From Clostridium beijerinckii (lineage in GTDB: Bacteria > Bacillota > Clostridia > Clostridiales > Clostridiaceae): a stretch of DNA of 64,000 nucleotides. Under the pieces are notes generated by a model. The model had not been told where the DNA came from. It did not search any database and saw only the letters and a program-made list of their open reading frames with translations. This document shows, piece by piece, positions 17,111 to 27,604 of the stretch. The DNA lies in assembly GCA_003129525.1 (NCBI GenBank), contig CP029329.1, positions 2,213,501 through 2,277,500 of the forward strand. Direction: 5' to 3'. Position 1 is the first letter of the stretch, and every line of letters begins with the position of its first letter. The translations under genes and the position numbers were made by a program.

Positions 17111-19306
17111 ATGTATGCTGAAATAATTATAAACAGTGATGCCGTAGAGATAGATAGGCCATTTACATATAAAGTGCCTTATGAACTTATGGAAAATATA
17201 GATATAGGATTTAGAGTTAAGGTTCCTTTTGGGCAACGAAGTAAACCAATAGAAGGATTTGTATATTCATTATTGCAAGATGATTGTATAAATTTTAATT
17301 ATAAGGTAAAAGAAATTTTAAATTTATGTGATGATGAGGCTATATTAACGAAAGACGATATTACAATGATTGAGTTTCTAAGAAAGAAGTATCTTTGTAA
17401 ATTTATTGATGCTGTTCGTCTTATGATTCCAGTTGGTATTATGAAAGGTTCAAAGAATAAAAAGAAAAAGGTAATATCTATTAATAAAGAAATAAATGTA
17501 GATGAACTAAAAAAAGAAAATTACATAAAACTATATAACTTCATAGTTAATAATAATGCAATGTATACTAAAGCAGAAATTACAAATAATGAAGGATTTT
17601 CTCTATATTCATTAAATAAGCTTATAGAAAAAGATATCTTAAAAGTGGAAGAACAAGTGGTTTTTAGATATAATACTCGTAAATATGAAAATGATAATAA
17701 TAAGTTATTAAATGAAGAACAAGAGAATTGTTTAAATACTATTTTGAATGAACCAAAATTAAAGTTTCTCATAAAGGGTGTTACGGGTTCTGGAAAAACA
17801 GAAGTATATATGAGACTCGTTCAAGATGTGTTAAATCAAGATAAGAGTGCAATTGTCTTGGTACCAGAAATTTCATTAACGCCTCAAATGATAGAGAGAT
17901 TTAAAGGGAGATTTGGAGAAGATGTAGCATTATTTCATAGTAGACTAAGTGATGGAGAAAGATTTGATGAATGGTATAGAGTAAAGACTGGAAAAGCCAA
18001 ATTAGTTATAGGGGCAAGGAGTGCATTATTTTTACCACTACAAAATCTTGGACTTATAATAATTGATGAAGAACACGAAAATACTTATAAATCAGAACAT
18101 AATCCTAAATATCATACTAGAGAAGTAAGTGAATTTATATGTGAACTTAAAAACTGTAAATTAGTTTTAGGCTCAGCGACTCCAAACATTGAAAGTTATT
18201 ATAAAGCACTTAAAGGTGAATATAAATTAATAGAAATGAAAAATCGAGTTAATGGAAATAAAATGCCTGAAATGCAAATAATAGATATGCGCGAAGAGTT
18301 GAAAAATAGAAATCTTTCTTTATTCAGCAAAAGACTTTTTGAGGAAATTGATATAACTTTAAAAAATAAAAAACAAGTGATTTTATTTTTAAATAGAAGA
18401 GGTTATTCTACCTTTATATCATGTAGAAGCTGTGGATATGTATTTAAGTGTCCAGAATGTGATGTTTCTATGACATATCATAAGAATGGATATTTAATAT
18501 GTCACTATTGTGGAAGAGCAGAAAAAGTTAGCAAGGTGTGTCCAAAATGCAATAGTAAATATGTGAAATTTTTTGGAGCAGGAACAGAGAGAGTTGAATT
18601 AGAAGTAAAAAAGTATTTTCCGAGTGCAAAAGTATTAAGAATGGATGTAGATACAACAAGGCATAAAAATTCTCATGAGTCCATTTATAATTCATTTAAA
18701 AATGGAGAAGCAGATATTTTAATAGGAACTCAAATGGTGTCAAAAGGATTAGATTTTAAAAATGTTACTTTGGTAGGGGTGCTGGCTGCAGATATGTCTT
18801 TGAATTTACCAGACTATAGGGCTTCAGAAAGAACATATCAAATAATAACTCAAGTTGCAGGCAGAGCAGGTCGTGGTGAAGAAGAAGGCAGAGTGATTGT
18901 TCAAAGTTACACACCAAATCACTATAGCTTAAAATACGCTAAGGAAGAAGATTATGAAGCTCTATTTAAAGAAGAAATAAGCATCAGAAGATTGATGGGG
19001 AATCCTCCTTTTGGTAAAATATTATTAATTAATGGTTCTTCAAAATTTGAAGAAAAATTAAAAAAATTCATGTATACTTTGGAAGGAAATTTGAAAAAAT
19101 TAGTAATAGAAGACTTAACTATACTTGGACCAGTCCCTTGTATTATTACTAAGTTGAAGGAAAATTATAGATGGCAAATAATAATAAAAGGAAATTTTGA
19201 TGATGAGTTTTGTGAAAAAGTGAAAGATACACTTTATCTATTAAACAAGAGTGTATATAATGAAATAAGGATTAGTATAGATATTAATCCTAACAATATG
19301 ATGTAG
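17111..19306 (+). CDS. priA: Primosomal protein N' (replication restart helicase PriA)
   Basis: 731 residues. An N-terminal DNA-binding domain (AVEIDRPFTYKVP) precedes the helicase core with Walker A GVTGSGKTEVY, DEEHENTYKS (DEEH box) and GSATPNIESY. Eight cysteines form the two zinc sites between CRSCGY and CPKCNSKY. Motifs QMVSKGLDF and QVAGRAGRG follow. It reloads the replisome at stalled forks. I place the start at ATG 17111 (MYAEIIINSD), matching the family N-terminus, although the AAGGTGG site is 14 bases away; the frame stays open to a TTG at 17066. Confidence 0.93.
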   Translation: MYAEIIINSDAVEIDRPFTYKVPYELMENIDIGFRVKVPFGQRSKPIEGFVYSLLQDDCINFNYKVKEILNLCDDEAILTKDDITMIEFLRKKYLCKFIDAVRLMIPVGIMKGSKNKKKKVISINKEINVDELKKENYIKLYNFIVNNNAMYTKAEITNNEGFSLYSLNKLIEKDILKVEEQVVFRYNTRKYENDNNKLLNEEQENCLNTILNEPKLKFLIKGVTGSGKTEVYMRLVQDVLNQDKSAIVLVPEISLTPQMIERFKGRFGEDVALFHSRLSDGERFDEWYRVKTGKAKLVIGARSALFLPLQNLGLIIIDEEHENTYKSEHNPKYHTREVSEFICELKNCKLVLGSATPNIESYYKALKGEYKLIEMKNRVNGNKMPEMQIIDMREELKNRNLSLFSKRLFEEIDITLKNKKQVILFLNRRGYSTFISCRSCGYVFKCPECDVSMTYHKNGYLICHYCGRAEKVSKVCPKCNSKYVKFFGAGTERVELEVKKYFPSAKVLRMDVDTTRHKNSHESIYNSFKNGEADILIGTQMVSKGLDFKNVTLVGVLAADMSLNLPDYRASERTYQIITQVAGRAGRGEEEGRVIVQSYTPNHYSLKYAKEEDYEALFKEEISIRRLMGNPPFGKILLINGSSKFEEKLKKFMYTLEGNLKKLVIEDLTILGPVPCIITKLKENYRWQIIIKGNFDDEFCEKVKDTLYLLNKSVYNEIRISIDINPNNMM

Positions 19307-19320
19307 GGGGAAGATGAAGG

Positions 19321-19761
19321 ATGGCTTTAAGAAATATAAGAAAATTTGGAGACGATGTTTTAAGAAAAAAATGTAGAGAAGTTAATGAGATAGATGAAAG
19401 ACTATTAACTTTAATTGAAGATATGAAGGAAACAATGTATGAAGCAGACGGCGTTGGTCTTGCAGCACCTCAGGTTGGGATATTAAAGAGATTGTTTGTT
19501 ATAGATATTGGAGAAGGTCCACTAGTATTTATAAACCCTGAAATACTAGAAACAAGTGGCTCACAAACAGATGAAGAAGGGTGCCTAAGCCTGCCAGGGG
19601 AAACAGAAGAAGTTATGAGACCTAATTACGTTAAAGCAAGGGCTCTAAACGAAAAAGGTGAAAAATTTGAAATTGAAGCAGAAGAACTTCTTGCTAGAGC
19701 TATTTTGCATGAATACGATCATTTAAATGGAACTTTATTTATTGACAGAGTAAAAAAATAA
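19321..19761 (+). CDS. def: Peptide deformylase
   Basis: 146 residues. The three family motifs are intact: GVGLAAPQ (44-51), EGCLS with metal ligand Cys88, and HEYDH with His130, Glu131 and His134. It removes the formyl group from new proteins. It is paired with fmt 22 bases downstream, the conserved def-fmt couple, after priA. Confidence 0.97.
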   Translation: MALRNIRKFGDDVLRKKCREVNEIDERLLTLIEDMKETMYEADGVGLAAPQVGILKRLFVIDIGEGPLVFINPEILETSGSQTDEEGCLSLPGETEEVMRPNYVKARALNEKGEKFEIEAEELLARAILHEYDHLNGTLFIDRVKK

Positions 19762-19783
19762 ATAATGACAGGAGAAAAACAGA

Positions 19784-20710
19784 ATGAACATAATATTTAT
19801 GGGTACTCCTGATTTTGCAGTTCCTTCTTTAAAAAGATTAATTGAAGAGTATGATGTTACTGCCGTATTAACTCAACCAGATAAACCAAAGGGTAGAGGC
19901 AAAAAGATGGCATATTCGGCTGTTAAAGAAGAAGCATTAAAATATGGAATTCCAATATATCAACCTATAAAAATTAAAGAAGATATAAATTTAATTGAAA
20001 AATTAAAAGAATTGAAACCTGATTTCATAATAGTAGTGGCTTTTGGACAAATTCTGACTAAAGAAATACTAGATATACCTAAGTATGGATGTATAAATCT
20101 TCATGCATCATTACTACCTATGTATAGAGGTGCTGCACCGTTAAATTGGGTAATAATAAATGGTGAAAAGGTATCTGGAAATACTACAATGCTTATGGAT
20201 GTAGGGTTAGATACAGGAGATATGATTCTAAAAGATGAAGTTGAAATTACTAATTATATGACAACTGGAGAATTACATGATATATTAATGGTACGAGGAG
20301 CAGATCTTTTAGTTAAAAGTATAGAAGGAATTGCAAATGAAAGTTTAGTTTTACAAAAACAAGAAGGAGAAACTTTTTACGCGAAAATGTTAGACAAAGA
20401 TCTTGCAAATATAAATTGGAATAAGAGCTCGATGGAAATTCATAATTTAGTAAGAGGTTTAAATCCTTGGCCTATTGCTTATACTAATTATAAGGGCGAA
20501 AGAATGAAGATATATGAAACAGAATCTTTAGACGAAAAGAATTCAAAGGAACCTGGAACAATTATAGATGTAAGCAAAAATGGGATAAAGGTTGCATGTA
20601 AAGAAGGTGTACTTATTATAAAAAAAGTACAATTCCCAAATGGTAAGCCATTAACCATAGAACAATATATAAATGGACATGGAATAGATAAGAACATAAT
20701 TTTAGGATAA
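19784..20710 (+). CDS. fmt: Methionyl-tRNA formyltransferase
   Basis: 308 residues. [18 protein letters not shown] holds the formyl-folate site and the SLLPxYRG signature; the N-terminus is [16 protein letters not shown]-terminal tRNA-binding domain begins around residue 205. It formylates initiator Met-tRNA, the counterpart of the preceding deformylase. Confidence 0.97.
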   Translation: MNIIFMGTPDFAVPSLKRLIEEYDVTAVLTQPDKPKGRGKKMAYSAVKEEALKYGIPIYQPIKIKEDINLIEKLKELKPDFIIVVAFGQILTKEILDIPKYGCINLHASLLPMYRGAAPLNWVIINGEKVSGNTTMLMDVGLDTGDMILKDEVEITNYMTTGELHDILMVRGADLLVKSIEGIANESLVLQKQEGETFYAKMLDKDLANINWNKSSMEIHNLVRGLNPWPIAYTNYKGERMKIYETESLDEKNSKEPGTIIDVSKNGIKVACKEGVLIIKKVQFPNGKPLTIEQYINGHGIDKNIILG

Positions 20711-20724
20711 CGGAGGGATGTAAA

Positions 20725-21414
20725 ATGCCTTTTTATTCATTTTTTGATCCTACAATGATAATATTAATTCCAGCAATAATAATTTCATTTTGGGCACAAA
20801 ATAAAGTTGATAGTACTTATAGAAAATACAGTAAAGTTAGAACTATAAATGGATATACTGGACAGCAAGTTGCAAGAATGATGTTAGATGAAGCAGGACT
20901 TTTTGATGTTAGAATAGAAGTCGTAAATACTAAGCTTGGTGATCATTATGATCCTTCAAGTAGAATACTTAGACTATCTCCAGATGTTTATGCTGGTGGA
21001 ACTATATCTTCAGCAGGAATAGCAGCTCATGAAGTCGGTCATGCACTTCAGCATAAAGAAAAATATAAACCGTTAACCATAAGAAATTCCATAGTACCTG
21101 TTGTAAATATTAGTTCGAATATATCTTGGGTACTATTCTTTATAGGAATATTACTAGGTTTTAAAGGCCTTACAATGCTCGGGGTTATTTTGTTTTCAGC
21201 AGTAGTAGTGTTTCAATTAATAACATTACCAGTTGAATTTGATGCTTCCACTAGAGCTTTAAATATATTAAAATCAAGAGGAATTTTATATGGAGATGAA
21301 ACAAAGAACGCACAAAAGGTTTTAGATGCGGCAGCAATGACGTACGTAGCAGCAACATTAATGGCAATATCACAATTAATAAGACTCATTGCAATTAGCA
21401 ATAGAGACGATTGA
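20725..21414 (+). CDS. Zinc metallopeptidase, YugP type, membrane
   Basis: 229 residues. An N-terminal membrane segment (IILIPAIIISFWAQNKVD) is followed by an HEVGHALQH zinc motif (HExxH) and two more hydrophobic segments around residues 125-170 (ISWVLFFIGILLG, VILFSAVVVF). This matches the Zn_peptidase_2 family (B. subtilis YugP), whose substrate is unknown. It is placed between fmt and rsmB, as in many Clostridia. Confidence 0.88.
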   Translation: MPFYSFFDPTMIILIPAIIISFWAQNKVDSTYRKYSKVRTINGYTGQQVARMMLDEAGLFDVRIEVVNTKLGDHYDPSSRILRLSPDVYAGGTISSAGIAAHEVGHALQHKEKYKPLTIRNSIVPVVNISSNISWVLFFIGILLGFKGLTMLGVILFSAVVVFQLITLPVEFDASTRALNILKSRGILYGDETKNAQKVLDAAAMTYVAATLMAISQLIRLIAISNRDD

Positions 21415-21428
21415 AGAAGAGGTAGAAT

Positions 21429-22745
21429 ATGAATTGTAGAGAATTAGCAGTAAAAGTATTAGATAGAGTTTTAAATGAAGGAGCATATTCTAATATAATA
21501 CTATCAAAAGAACTAGATGAATGTGAATTAAGCGATAAAGATAAATCATTATTAACTGAAATTGTATATGGAGTTTTAAGAAGAAGAAAAACATTAGATA
21601 TTATAATTTCTAACTTTGTAAAAGATATAAAGTTAATGAATAAAGATACTTTGAATATTTTAAGAGTAGCAATATATCAAATGAATTTCCTAGATAAAAT
21701 ACCAAGCTATGCTGCTTGTAATGAAGCGGTAGAAGAAGCAAAAGCAATATCTGAAGGTGATTCAAAATTAGTAAATGGAATACTTAGAAATTTTACTAAG
21801 AATCCAGATGATATTGAGGTTCCAGGAAATAAAATTGATGAATATGCATATAAATTTTCATTTGAACCTTGGATGATAAGACTTTTAATAAAGCAATATG
21901 GAGAACCAATATCCAAGAAAATAATGTCAGGCTTAAATGTAATTCCACAAGTTAGCGTTAGAGTAAATGAAATTAAAGCAGATTATGATGAAGCTTTTGA
22001 AGAATTAGAAAAACTTGAATATGAAGTTGAAGAAGGTTCTGTTTGCCCAGAAGCAATTTCAATTAAAGGTGGTAAATCTATAGAAAATAATCCTCTCTTT
22101 AATGAAGGAAAGATTACAGTTCAAGATGAAAGTGCAATGATTATAGCACCTTTATTAGAATTAGAAGAAGGAATGACAGTTATAGATTTATGCAGTGCAC
22201 CAGGTGGAAAAACTACTCATATAGCAGAAATACTTCAGAATACTGGAAAAGTATTAGCTTTTGATCTTCATGAGTCTAAGCTTGGATTAATAAAAGAAAA
22301 CTGCGAAAGATTAGGGTTAACTAATGTTGAAGTTAATACAAATGACGCAACTAAATTAAACAGTGAGTTAATTGAATGTAGCGATAGAATTTTATTAGAC
22401 GTTCCATGTTCAGGAATTGGTATAATAAGAAAAAAACCAGAGATAAAATGGAATAAGACTAGAAATGACTTAAAAAATGTAATACCTGTTCAAAGAGATA
22501 TAATGGAAAATGCATGGAAATATTTAAAAAATGGTGGAATAATGATATATTCAACTTGTACATTAAATAAAGAAGAAAATGAAGAAAATATTGACTGGTT
22601 TATTAGCAAGCATAAAGATTGTACAATTAAAAAAATCTTTATTGGTAAGCAAGATAACTTGGTTTACAATAGAAATGGTTCTTTAACTATTATGCCAAAT
22701 GAAAGTATGGATGGATTTTTTGTGGCAAAATTAGAAAAAAGATAA
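21429..22745 (+). CDS. rsmB: 16S rRNA (cytosine 967-C5) methyltransferase
   Basis: 438 residues: an N-terminal NusB-like RNA-binding domain (first ~140 residues), then a SAM methyltransferase domain with DLCSAPGGKTTHIAE, LLDVPCSGIGIIRKKPEIKW and IYSTCTLNKEENE. The Cys in PCSG and in STCT are the catalytic pair of the family. It methylates C967 of 16S rRNA in the E. coli numbering. Starts 15 bases after the metallopeptidase gene. Confidence 0.95.
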   Translation: MNCRELAVKVLDRVLNEGAYSNIILSKELDECELSDKDKSLLTEIVYGVLRRRKTLDIIISNFVKDIKLMNKDTLNILRVAIYQMNFLDKIPSYAACNEAVEEAKAISEGDSKLVNGILRNFTKNPDDIEVPGNKIDEYAYKFSFEPWMIRLLIKQYGEPISKKIMSGLNVIPQVSVRVNEIKADYDEAFEELEKLEYEVEEGSVCPEAISIKGGKSIENNPLFNEGKITVQDESAMIIAPLLELEEGMTVIDLCSAPGGKTTHIAEILQNTGKVLAFDLHESKLGLIKENCERLGLTNVEVNTNDATKLNSELIECSDRILLDVPCSGIGIIRKKPEIKWNKTRNDLKNVIPVQRDIMENAWKYLKNGGIMIYSTCTLNKEENEENIDWFISKHKDCTIKKIFIGKQDNLVYNRNGSLTIMPNESMDGFFVAKLEKR

Positions 22746-22759
22746 TAGTAGGTGAATAA

Positions 22760-23794
22760 ATGAACAATTTACTAGATTATACTTTAGATGAACTTAAAGT
22801 ATGGATGAATGAAAATGGTGAAAGTACATTTAGAGGTAAGCAAATATTATCATGGATTTATAAGAATATTAATGAATTTGATGATATGAAGAATATACCT
22901 AAATCATTAATAGCTAAATTAAAAGAAAACTTTACAATTAAATTACCTAAGGTAATAGAGGTTTATAAATCTGATATTGATGGGACAGAAAAATTTTTAT
23001 TTGGATTTGAAGATGGAAATTTAATAGAATCTGTACTTATGAGATATAAACATGGTAATTCTATATGTATATCAACTCAAATTGGTTGTAGAATGGGCTG
23101 TAAATTCTGTGCATCTACTATTGAAGGGCGCGTTAGAAATTTAACGACTGGAGAAATTTTGTCACAAGTTCTTGCAGTTCAAAACTACATTAATGAAAGA
23201 ATATCCAATATAGTACTTATGGGAAGTGGAGAGCCATTAGATAATTATGATAATGTTGTGAAATTTTTAGAAGTTGTTTCAGCAGAATATGGATTAAATA
23301 TTGGGCAAAGACATATAACCTTATCTACTTGTGGGATTGTACCAAAGATATATGAATTAGCAGATAAAGAATTTAGCATAACTCTTGCAATTTCATTACA
23401 TGCATTTAGTGATGAAAAAAGAAAAGAGATTATGCCCATAGCAAATAAATATAGTATTGATGAAATATTAGAAGCATGCAAGTATTATATTAATAAAACT
23501 AACAGAAGAATTACATTTGAATATGCATTAGTAAAAGAAATAAATGATGGCAAAGAAGATGCGAAAGCGTTAGGGAAATTATTAAAAGGAATGCTTTGCC
23601 ATGTAAATTTAATCCCTATAAATGAAATAAAAGAAAACACTTATAAAAGATCTTCAAAAAAAGCGATAGACGATTTTTCTGAAATATTGAAAACTTATGG
23701 GATAGAAGTTACTACAAGAAGAGAAATGGGAAGTGACATTAATGCAGCATGTGGACAACTTAGAAGAAGTTACATAGAAACCCAAGAAATATAG
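22760..23794 (+). CDS. rlmN: Dual-specificity 23S rRNA/tRNA adenine C2 methyltransferase RlmN
   Basis: 344 residues. The radical-SAM cluster motif is CRMGCKFC (Cys110, Cys114, Cys117). A C-terminal Cys in [13 protein letters not shown] and [13 protein letters not shown] are the other RlmN marks. It methylates A2503 of 23S rRNA and A37 of some tRNAs. Lies in a five-gene run with fmt, rsmB, stp and prkC. Confidence 0.96.
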   Translation: MNNLLDYTLDELKVWMNENGESTFRGKQILSWIYKNINEFDDMKNIPKSLIAKLKENFTIKLPKVIEVYKSDIDGTEKFLFGFEDGNLIESVLMRYKHGNSICISTQIGCRMGCKFCASTIEGRVRNLTTGEILSQVLAVQNYINERISNIVLMGSGEPLDNYDNVVKFLEVVSAEYGLNIGQRHITLSTCGIVPKIYELADKEFSITLAISLHAFSDEKRKEIMPIANKYSIDEILEACKYYINKTNRRITFEYALVKEINDGKEDAKALGKLLKGMLCHVNLIPINEIKENTYKRSSKKAIDDFSEILKTYGIEVTTRREMGSDINAACGQLRRSYIETQEI

Positions 23795-23807
23795 AGGGGA
23801 GAATGAA

Positions 23808-24527
23808 ATGGTAGGCTTAGTTAGTGATGTAGGATTAAAGCGGACGTTAAATGAAGATTTTGCTTCTTATTTAGAAAAAGAAGAATTTAAAATATATGTA
23901 GTAGCAGATGGAATGGGTGGACATAATGCAGGTGAAGTTGCAAGCAAAATGGCTGCAGAGCAAATTGTTAGTTATGTAAATGAAAAATTTTCTTTTTGTA
24001 AAGTAGAAAATTTAATTAATGAAGCTATTAATAAAGTGAATAGAGATATATTTAATTTTTCTAATACTAATGAAAATTTAAGTGGAATGGGAACTACTGT
24101 CACAGCTTGTTTTATGACTAAAAAGTTTATACATGTTGCAAATGTAGGTGATAGCTGCTGTTTTGCAATAAAAAACAATGAAATTATAAAGATTACTAAA
24201 GATCATTCTTTAGTACAAGAACTTGTTGATAGTGGAAATATAAGTGAAAAAGAAGCGGAAAATCATCCGAAGAAGAATATTATTACAAGAGCTTTAGGAA
24301 CTAACAGTACTGTGAATGTAGATATATTCCAATTAGAAAAAGATGAATATGACTTATATATATTGTGCTCAGATGGACTTACAAATGAATTAACAAAAGA
24401 TGAGATTCTAAAAGTTGTCACTGAAGAAGAAGATTATATAATTATGGCAAACAAGTTGGTACACTTGGCAAAAGATAATGGTGGCAGGGATAATATAACA
24501 GTATTGTTGTTTGGAGGAGAGATATAA
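23808..24527 (+). CDS. stp: PP2C-type serine/threonine phosphatase
   Basis: 239 residues. PP2C metal-binding motifs are visible: VADGMGGHNAGEVAS, GTTVTACF, ANVGDSCCFAI, LCSDGLTNELT and GGRDNITVLLF. It removes phosphate from PrkC and PrkC targets (B. subtilis PrpC). It ends one base before the prkC start codon, so the two are co-translated as an opposing pair. Confidence 0.95.
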   Translation: MVGLVSDVGLKRTLNEDFASYLEKEEFKIYVVADGMGGHNAGEVASKMAAEQIVSYVNEKFSFCKVENLINEAINKVNRDIFNFSNTNENLSGMGTTVTACFMTKKFIHVANVGDSCCFAIKNNEIIKITKDHSLVQELVDSGNISEKEAENHPKKNIITRALGTNSTVNVDIFQLEKDEYDLYILCSDGLTNELTKDEILKVVTEEEDYIIMANKLVHLAKDNGGRDNITVLLFGGEI

Positions 24528-24528
24528 T

Positions 24529-26475
24529 ATGGAAGGAATTGTACTTGGAAATAGATATGAGTTGCTTGAGAAAATTGGCGAAGGTGGAATGTCGGAAGTA
24601 TTTAAAGCAAGATGTAATAAACTAAATAGGTTTGTTGCCGTTAAAATTCTTAAAAAACAATTTAGTGATAATACTGACATTGTTAAGAAATTCAAAGTAG
24701 AAGCAACTGCCATTGCAACTTTATCTGACAACAATATAGTAAATATACTTGATGTAGGCTCTCAAGATGATATAAATTATATTGTAATGGAATATGTTAA
24801 GGGTAAAACTCTAAAGGACATTATAAAACAAGTAGGAAAGATGAACTATGAAACAGCTATTTCTGTTGCTATTCAAATAGCTAGGGCTTTAGATTGTGCG
24901 CATAGAAATAATATAATTCATAGAGATATCAAACCACAAAACATTTTAGTAACAGAAGATGGAATTATGAAAGTAACTGATTTCGGAATAGCAAAATCAA
25001 CAACTTCAGAGACTATCACAAATACCAGCACAATAATGGGGTCAGCTCATTATCTTTCACCAGAACAAGCTAAGGGAAGTTTTATTGATTGTAGAACAGA
25101 TTTATATTCATTAGGAGTTGTGTTGTATGAAATGGTTACAGGAAATCTTCCATTTCAAGCTGATACTGCTGTGACTATAGTATTAAAACATCTCCAAGAA
25201 GAGGTTGTACCACCAAAAAATCTTAATTCAAAGGTTCCAGATAGCTTAAATCAATTAATTCTAAAAGCAATGGAAAAAGAACCAATAAAAAGATATCAAA
25301 GTGCTAAAGAAATGATTACAGATCTTCAAAAGATTAAGGATAATCCTAATGCACGTATAGATAAAAGTGAAGAAGATAATGATCATACCATAATAATGTC
25401 AGCTGTAACTGAACAAATAATAAAGCAAGAAGAGCAAAAAAATAAAAAAAATAATGAAGATTATGAAGACGATGATGATTATTATGATGATGATGAGGAC
25501 GAAGCAATAGGTGGAATAAATAAAAGCAAAATAGTGAAAATTGCAGTAGGTGTAGCTTTAGTAGTATTATTATTAGTTTTAGGTGTTGGAGCATTTAAGT
25601 TAACTAATTCTATTACTACTAGTAATAAAGAAGTTGAAGTACCTAATATAGTTGGGAAAAATGTAGATGATGCAAAAAAACAACTTGAAGGCTTAAATTT
25701 AGTTTTAGTAGAAGGCGGAACAGAATCTAGTGACGAGCCAGAAGGAACAATTATTAAAATGAATACAGACGCGGGAAGTATGGTTAAAGAAAAGAGCCAA
25801 ATCAGGGTTATTGTAAGTGAAGGGAAAACAAAACTTAAAATGCCTGATTTAGAGGATTATGATATAGATAATGCAAAAACTATTTTAAAGTCGTTAGGTC
25901 TTGAAATCACTAGTACCAATGAACAATTTGATGATAATGTACCAAATGGCCAAATAATAAGTCAAAATCCTAAAAAGGATACAGAAGTATCCTCAGGTGA
26001 TAAAATAACAGTTGTGGTAAGTAAAGGACCAGAAGTTAGACTTACAACAGTGCCTAACGTAATAAGCTTAGATGCAGAAGCAGCTAAGAGTAAATTAAAT
26101 GATGCTAGATTAAAGGTGTCTATTGAGGAAAAAGAAACTCAAAATGAGAGCGAAAATGCTAAAGTTATAAGCCAATCTATTGAAGATGGTAAAAAAGTAG
26201 AACAACAAACTACCGTTAAAATAGTAGTAGGAAAATATGTTGCAAAACAAGAGGAACATCAAACAACTAATCCTGGAAATACTGGCGAAAATCCAGGAAC
26301 AACTCCAGGCACAGGAACAACTCCAGGTACAGGAACAACCCCAAACACAGGGAAAACGCCAAGTACAGGAACAACTCCGAGTACAGGAACAACTCCAAGC
26401 ACAGGTACAACTCCGGGTCCAGGAACAACGCCAAGTACATCTACAGGTCCTTGGGATACTACAACTAAGAACTAA
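24529..26475 (+). CDS. prkC: PASTA-domain serine/threonine kinase PrkC
   Basis: 648 residues. Kinase domain about 9-270 (GEGGMSEVF, Lys39, HRDIKPQN, DFGIAK, GSAHYLSPEQAKG). A highly acidic stretch (YEDDDDYYDDDEDE) comes just before one membrane helix (IVKIAVGVALVVLLLVLGVG). Three PASTA repeats outside the membrane bind muropeptides. A ~70-residue tail of TTPSTG-like hexapeptides closes the protein. ATG 24529 follows GGAGGA; the upstream TTG at 24511 lies before that site and is rejected. In relatives it controls germination and cell-wall growth. Confidence 0.95.
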   Translation: MEGIVLGNRYELLEKIGEGGMSEVFKARCNKLNRFVAVKILKKQFSDNTDIVKKFKVEATAIATLSDNNIVNILDVGSQDDINYIVMEYVKGKTLKDIIKQVGKMNYETAISVAIQIARALDCAHRNNIIHRDIKPQNILVTEDGIMKVTDFGIAKSTTSETITNTSTIMGSAHYLSPEQAKGSFIDCRTDLYSLGVVLYEMVTGNLPFQADTAVTIVLKHLQEEVVPPKNLNSKVPDSLNQLILKAMEKEPIKRYQSAKEMITDLQKIKDNPNARIDKSEEDNDHTIIMSAVTEQIIKQEEQKNKKNNEDYEDDDDYYDDDEDEAIGGINKSKIVKIAVGVALVVLLLVLGVGAFKLTNSITTSNKEVEVPNIVGKNVDDAKKQLEGLNLVLVEGGTESSDEPEGTIIKMNTDAGSMVKEKSQIRVIVSEGKTKLKMPDLEDYDIDNAKTILKSLGLEITSTNEQFDDNVPNGQIISQNPKKDTEVSSGDKITVVVSKGPEVRLTTVPNVISLDAEAAKSKLNDARLKVSIEEKETQNESENAKVISQSIEDGKKVEQQTTVKIVVGKYVAKQEEHQTTNPGNTGENPGTTPGTGTTPGTGTTPNTGKTPSTGTTPSTGTTPSTGTTPGPGTTPSTSTGPWDTTTKN

Positions 26476-26558
26476 TAATTAAAGAAGTACTTCACAAAAT
26501 AAAGTAAAACTTAGCTAGAGTTATCACTTTTTGAAGAACTATTAATAAGAAAAATATG

Positions 26559-26591
26559 AGGAGAGGTTGGTGAAAACCCTCTCCTTATTTT
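26559..26591 (+). terminator. Terminator after prkC
   Basis: AGGAGAGG (26559-26566) pairs with CCTCTCCT (26578-26585), then TATTTTT. Confidence 0.8.
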
Positions 26592-26731
26592 TGTAGCTGT
26601 ATAGAATCAGAAAAGATTAAATATAATAAAGTGTAAAACAATTAATAATTGTAAATATTAGTAGATAATATATTCAAGTTGTTGTTAAATAAAATATGTA
26701 AAGTTAAATTGTGAAATAATGGAGGGGAAAT

Positions 26732-27604
26732 ATGAATGGTAAGATAATAAAAGGCATTGGAGGCTTCTATTATATTAAGACAGAAGAAGGTTTAATAGAA
26801 TGCAAAGCTAGAGGTATATTTAGACACAAGGATATAACACCTATGGTGGGCGATAATGTTACTATAAAAATAGAAAATGGAAAAGGTGTTATTGAAGAAA
26901 TACATGAGCGAAAATCCAAATTAAGTAGACCGACTGTTGCAAATGTTTCACTAGCATTTATTGTTTTTGCAGTTAAGAATCCGGATATAAATTTTGATTT
27001 ATTAAACAAATTTTTAATTTTATGTGAGTATAATAATATTGAAGTTATAGTTTGCTTAAATAAAATAGATTTAGTTTCAGAGGAAGAAAGAGATGAAATA
27101 AAAAAGAAAATAAATGATATAGGATATGAAGTTCTTTATATAAATGCAAAAGAAGGACTTGGAATAGAGAGATTAGAAGAAAAAATTAAAGGAAATATCA
27201 CAGTTTTCTGCGGTCCATCTGGAGCAGGGAAATCTACACTAATTAATAAGCTCTCTAATAAGGCACATATGGAGACTGGAGTTGTTAGTGAAAAGATTGG
27301 AAGAGGTAAGCATACCACAAGACATAGCGAACTTATAGAAGTTTCGGGTGGATATATTGTTGATACACCAGGATTTTCTACACTGGAAATAAAAGATTTA
27401 ATGGATAAAGATTCTCTTAAATATTGTTTTCCTGAATTTACTGAGTATAATGATAAATGTAAATATAGAGGATGTTTACATTATAAAGAACCAAGTTGTG
27501 CTGTAAAAGAGGCAATGGATAATGAAGAAGTTAATAAGTATAGATATAATTTTTATATAAAAACATTAGAAGAAATAATAAAGGAGGAAAAAAACAAATG
27601 GTAA
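26732..27604 (+). CDS. rsgA: Ribosome small-subunit-dependent GTPase A
   Basis: 290 residues. An N-terminal OB fold (first ~65 residues) precedes the circularly permuted GTPase: G4 NKID comes before G1 [10 protein letters not shown], with G3 DTPGFST after it. The C-terminal zinc knuckle has [14 protein letters not shown]. It tests late 30S maturation. GGAGGGG precedes ATG 26732; the last seven bases overlap rpe. Confidence 0.96.
   Translation: MNGKIIKGIGGFYYIKTEEGLIECKARGIFRHKDITPMVGDNVTIKIENGKGVIEEIHERKSKLSRPTVANVSLAFIVFAVKNPDINFDLLNKFLILCEYNNIEVIVCLNKIDLVSEEERDEIKKKINDIGYEVLYINAKEGLGIERLEEKIKGNITVFCGPSGAGKSTLINKLSNKAHMETGVVSEKIGRGKHTTRHSELIEVSGGYIVDTPGFSTLEIKDLMDKDSLKYCFPEFTEYNDKCKYRGCLHYKEPSCAVKEAMDNEEVNKYRYNFYIKTLEEIIKEEKNKW

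Noticed and set aside
26237-26482. 81-codon frame rich in Gln over the end of prkC
   Set aside because: It is the +1 frame of the TTPSTG repeat DNA; it has no ribosome site, and the low-complexity repeat keeps the other frame open by chance.
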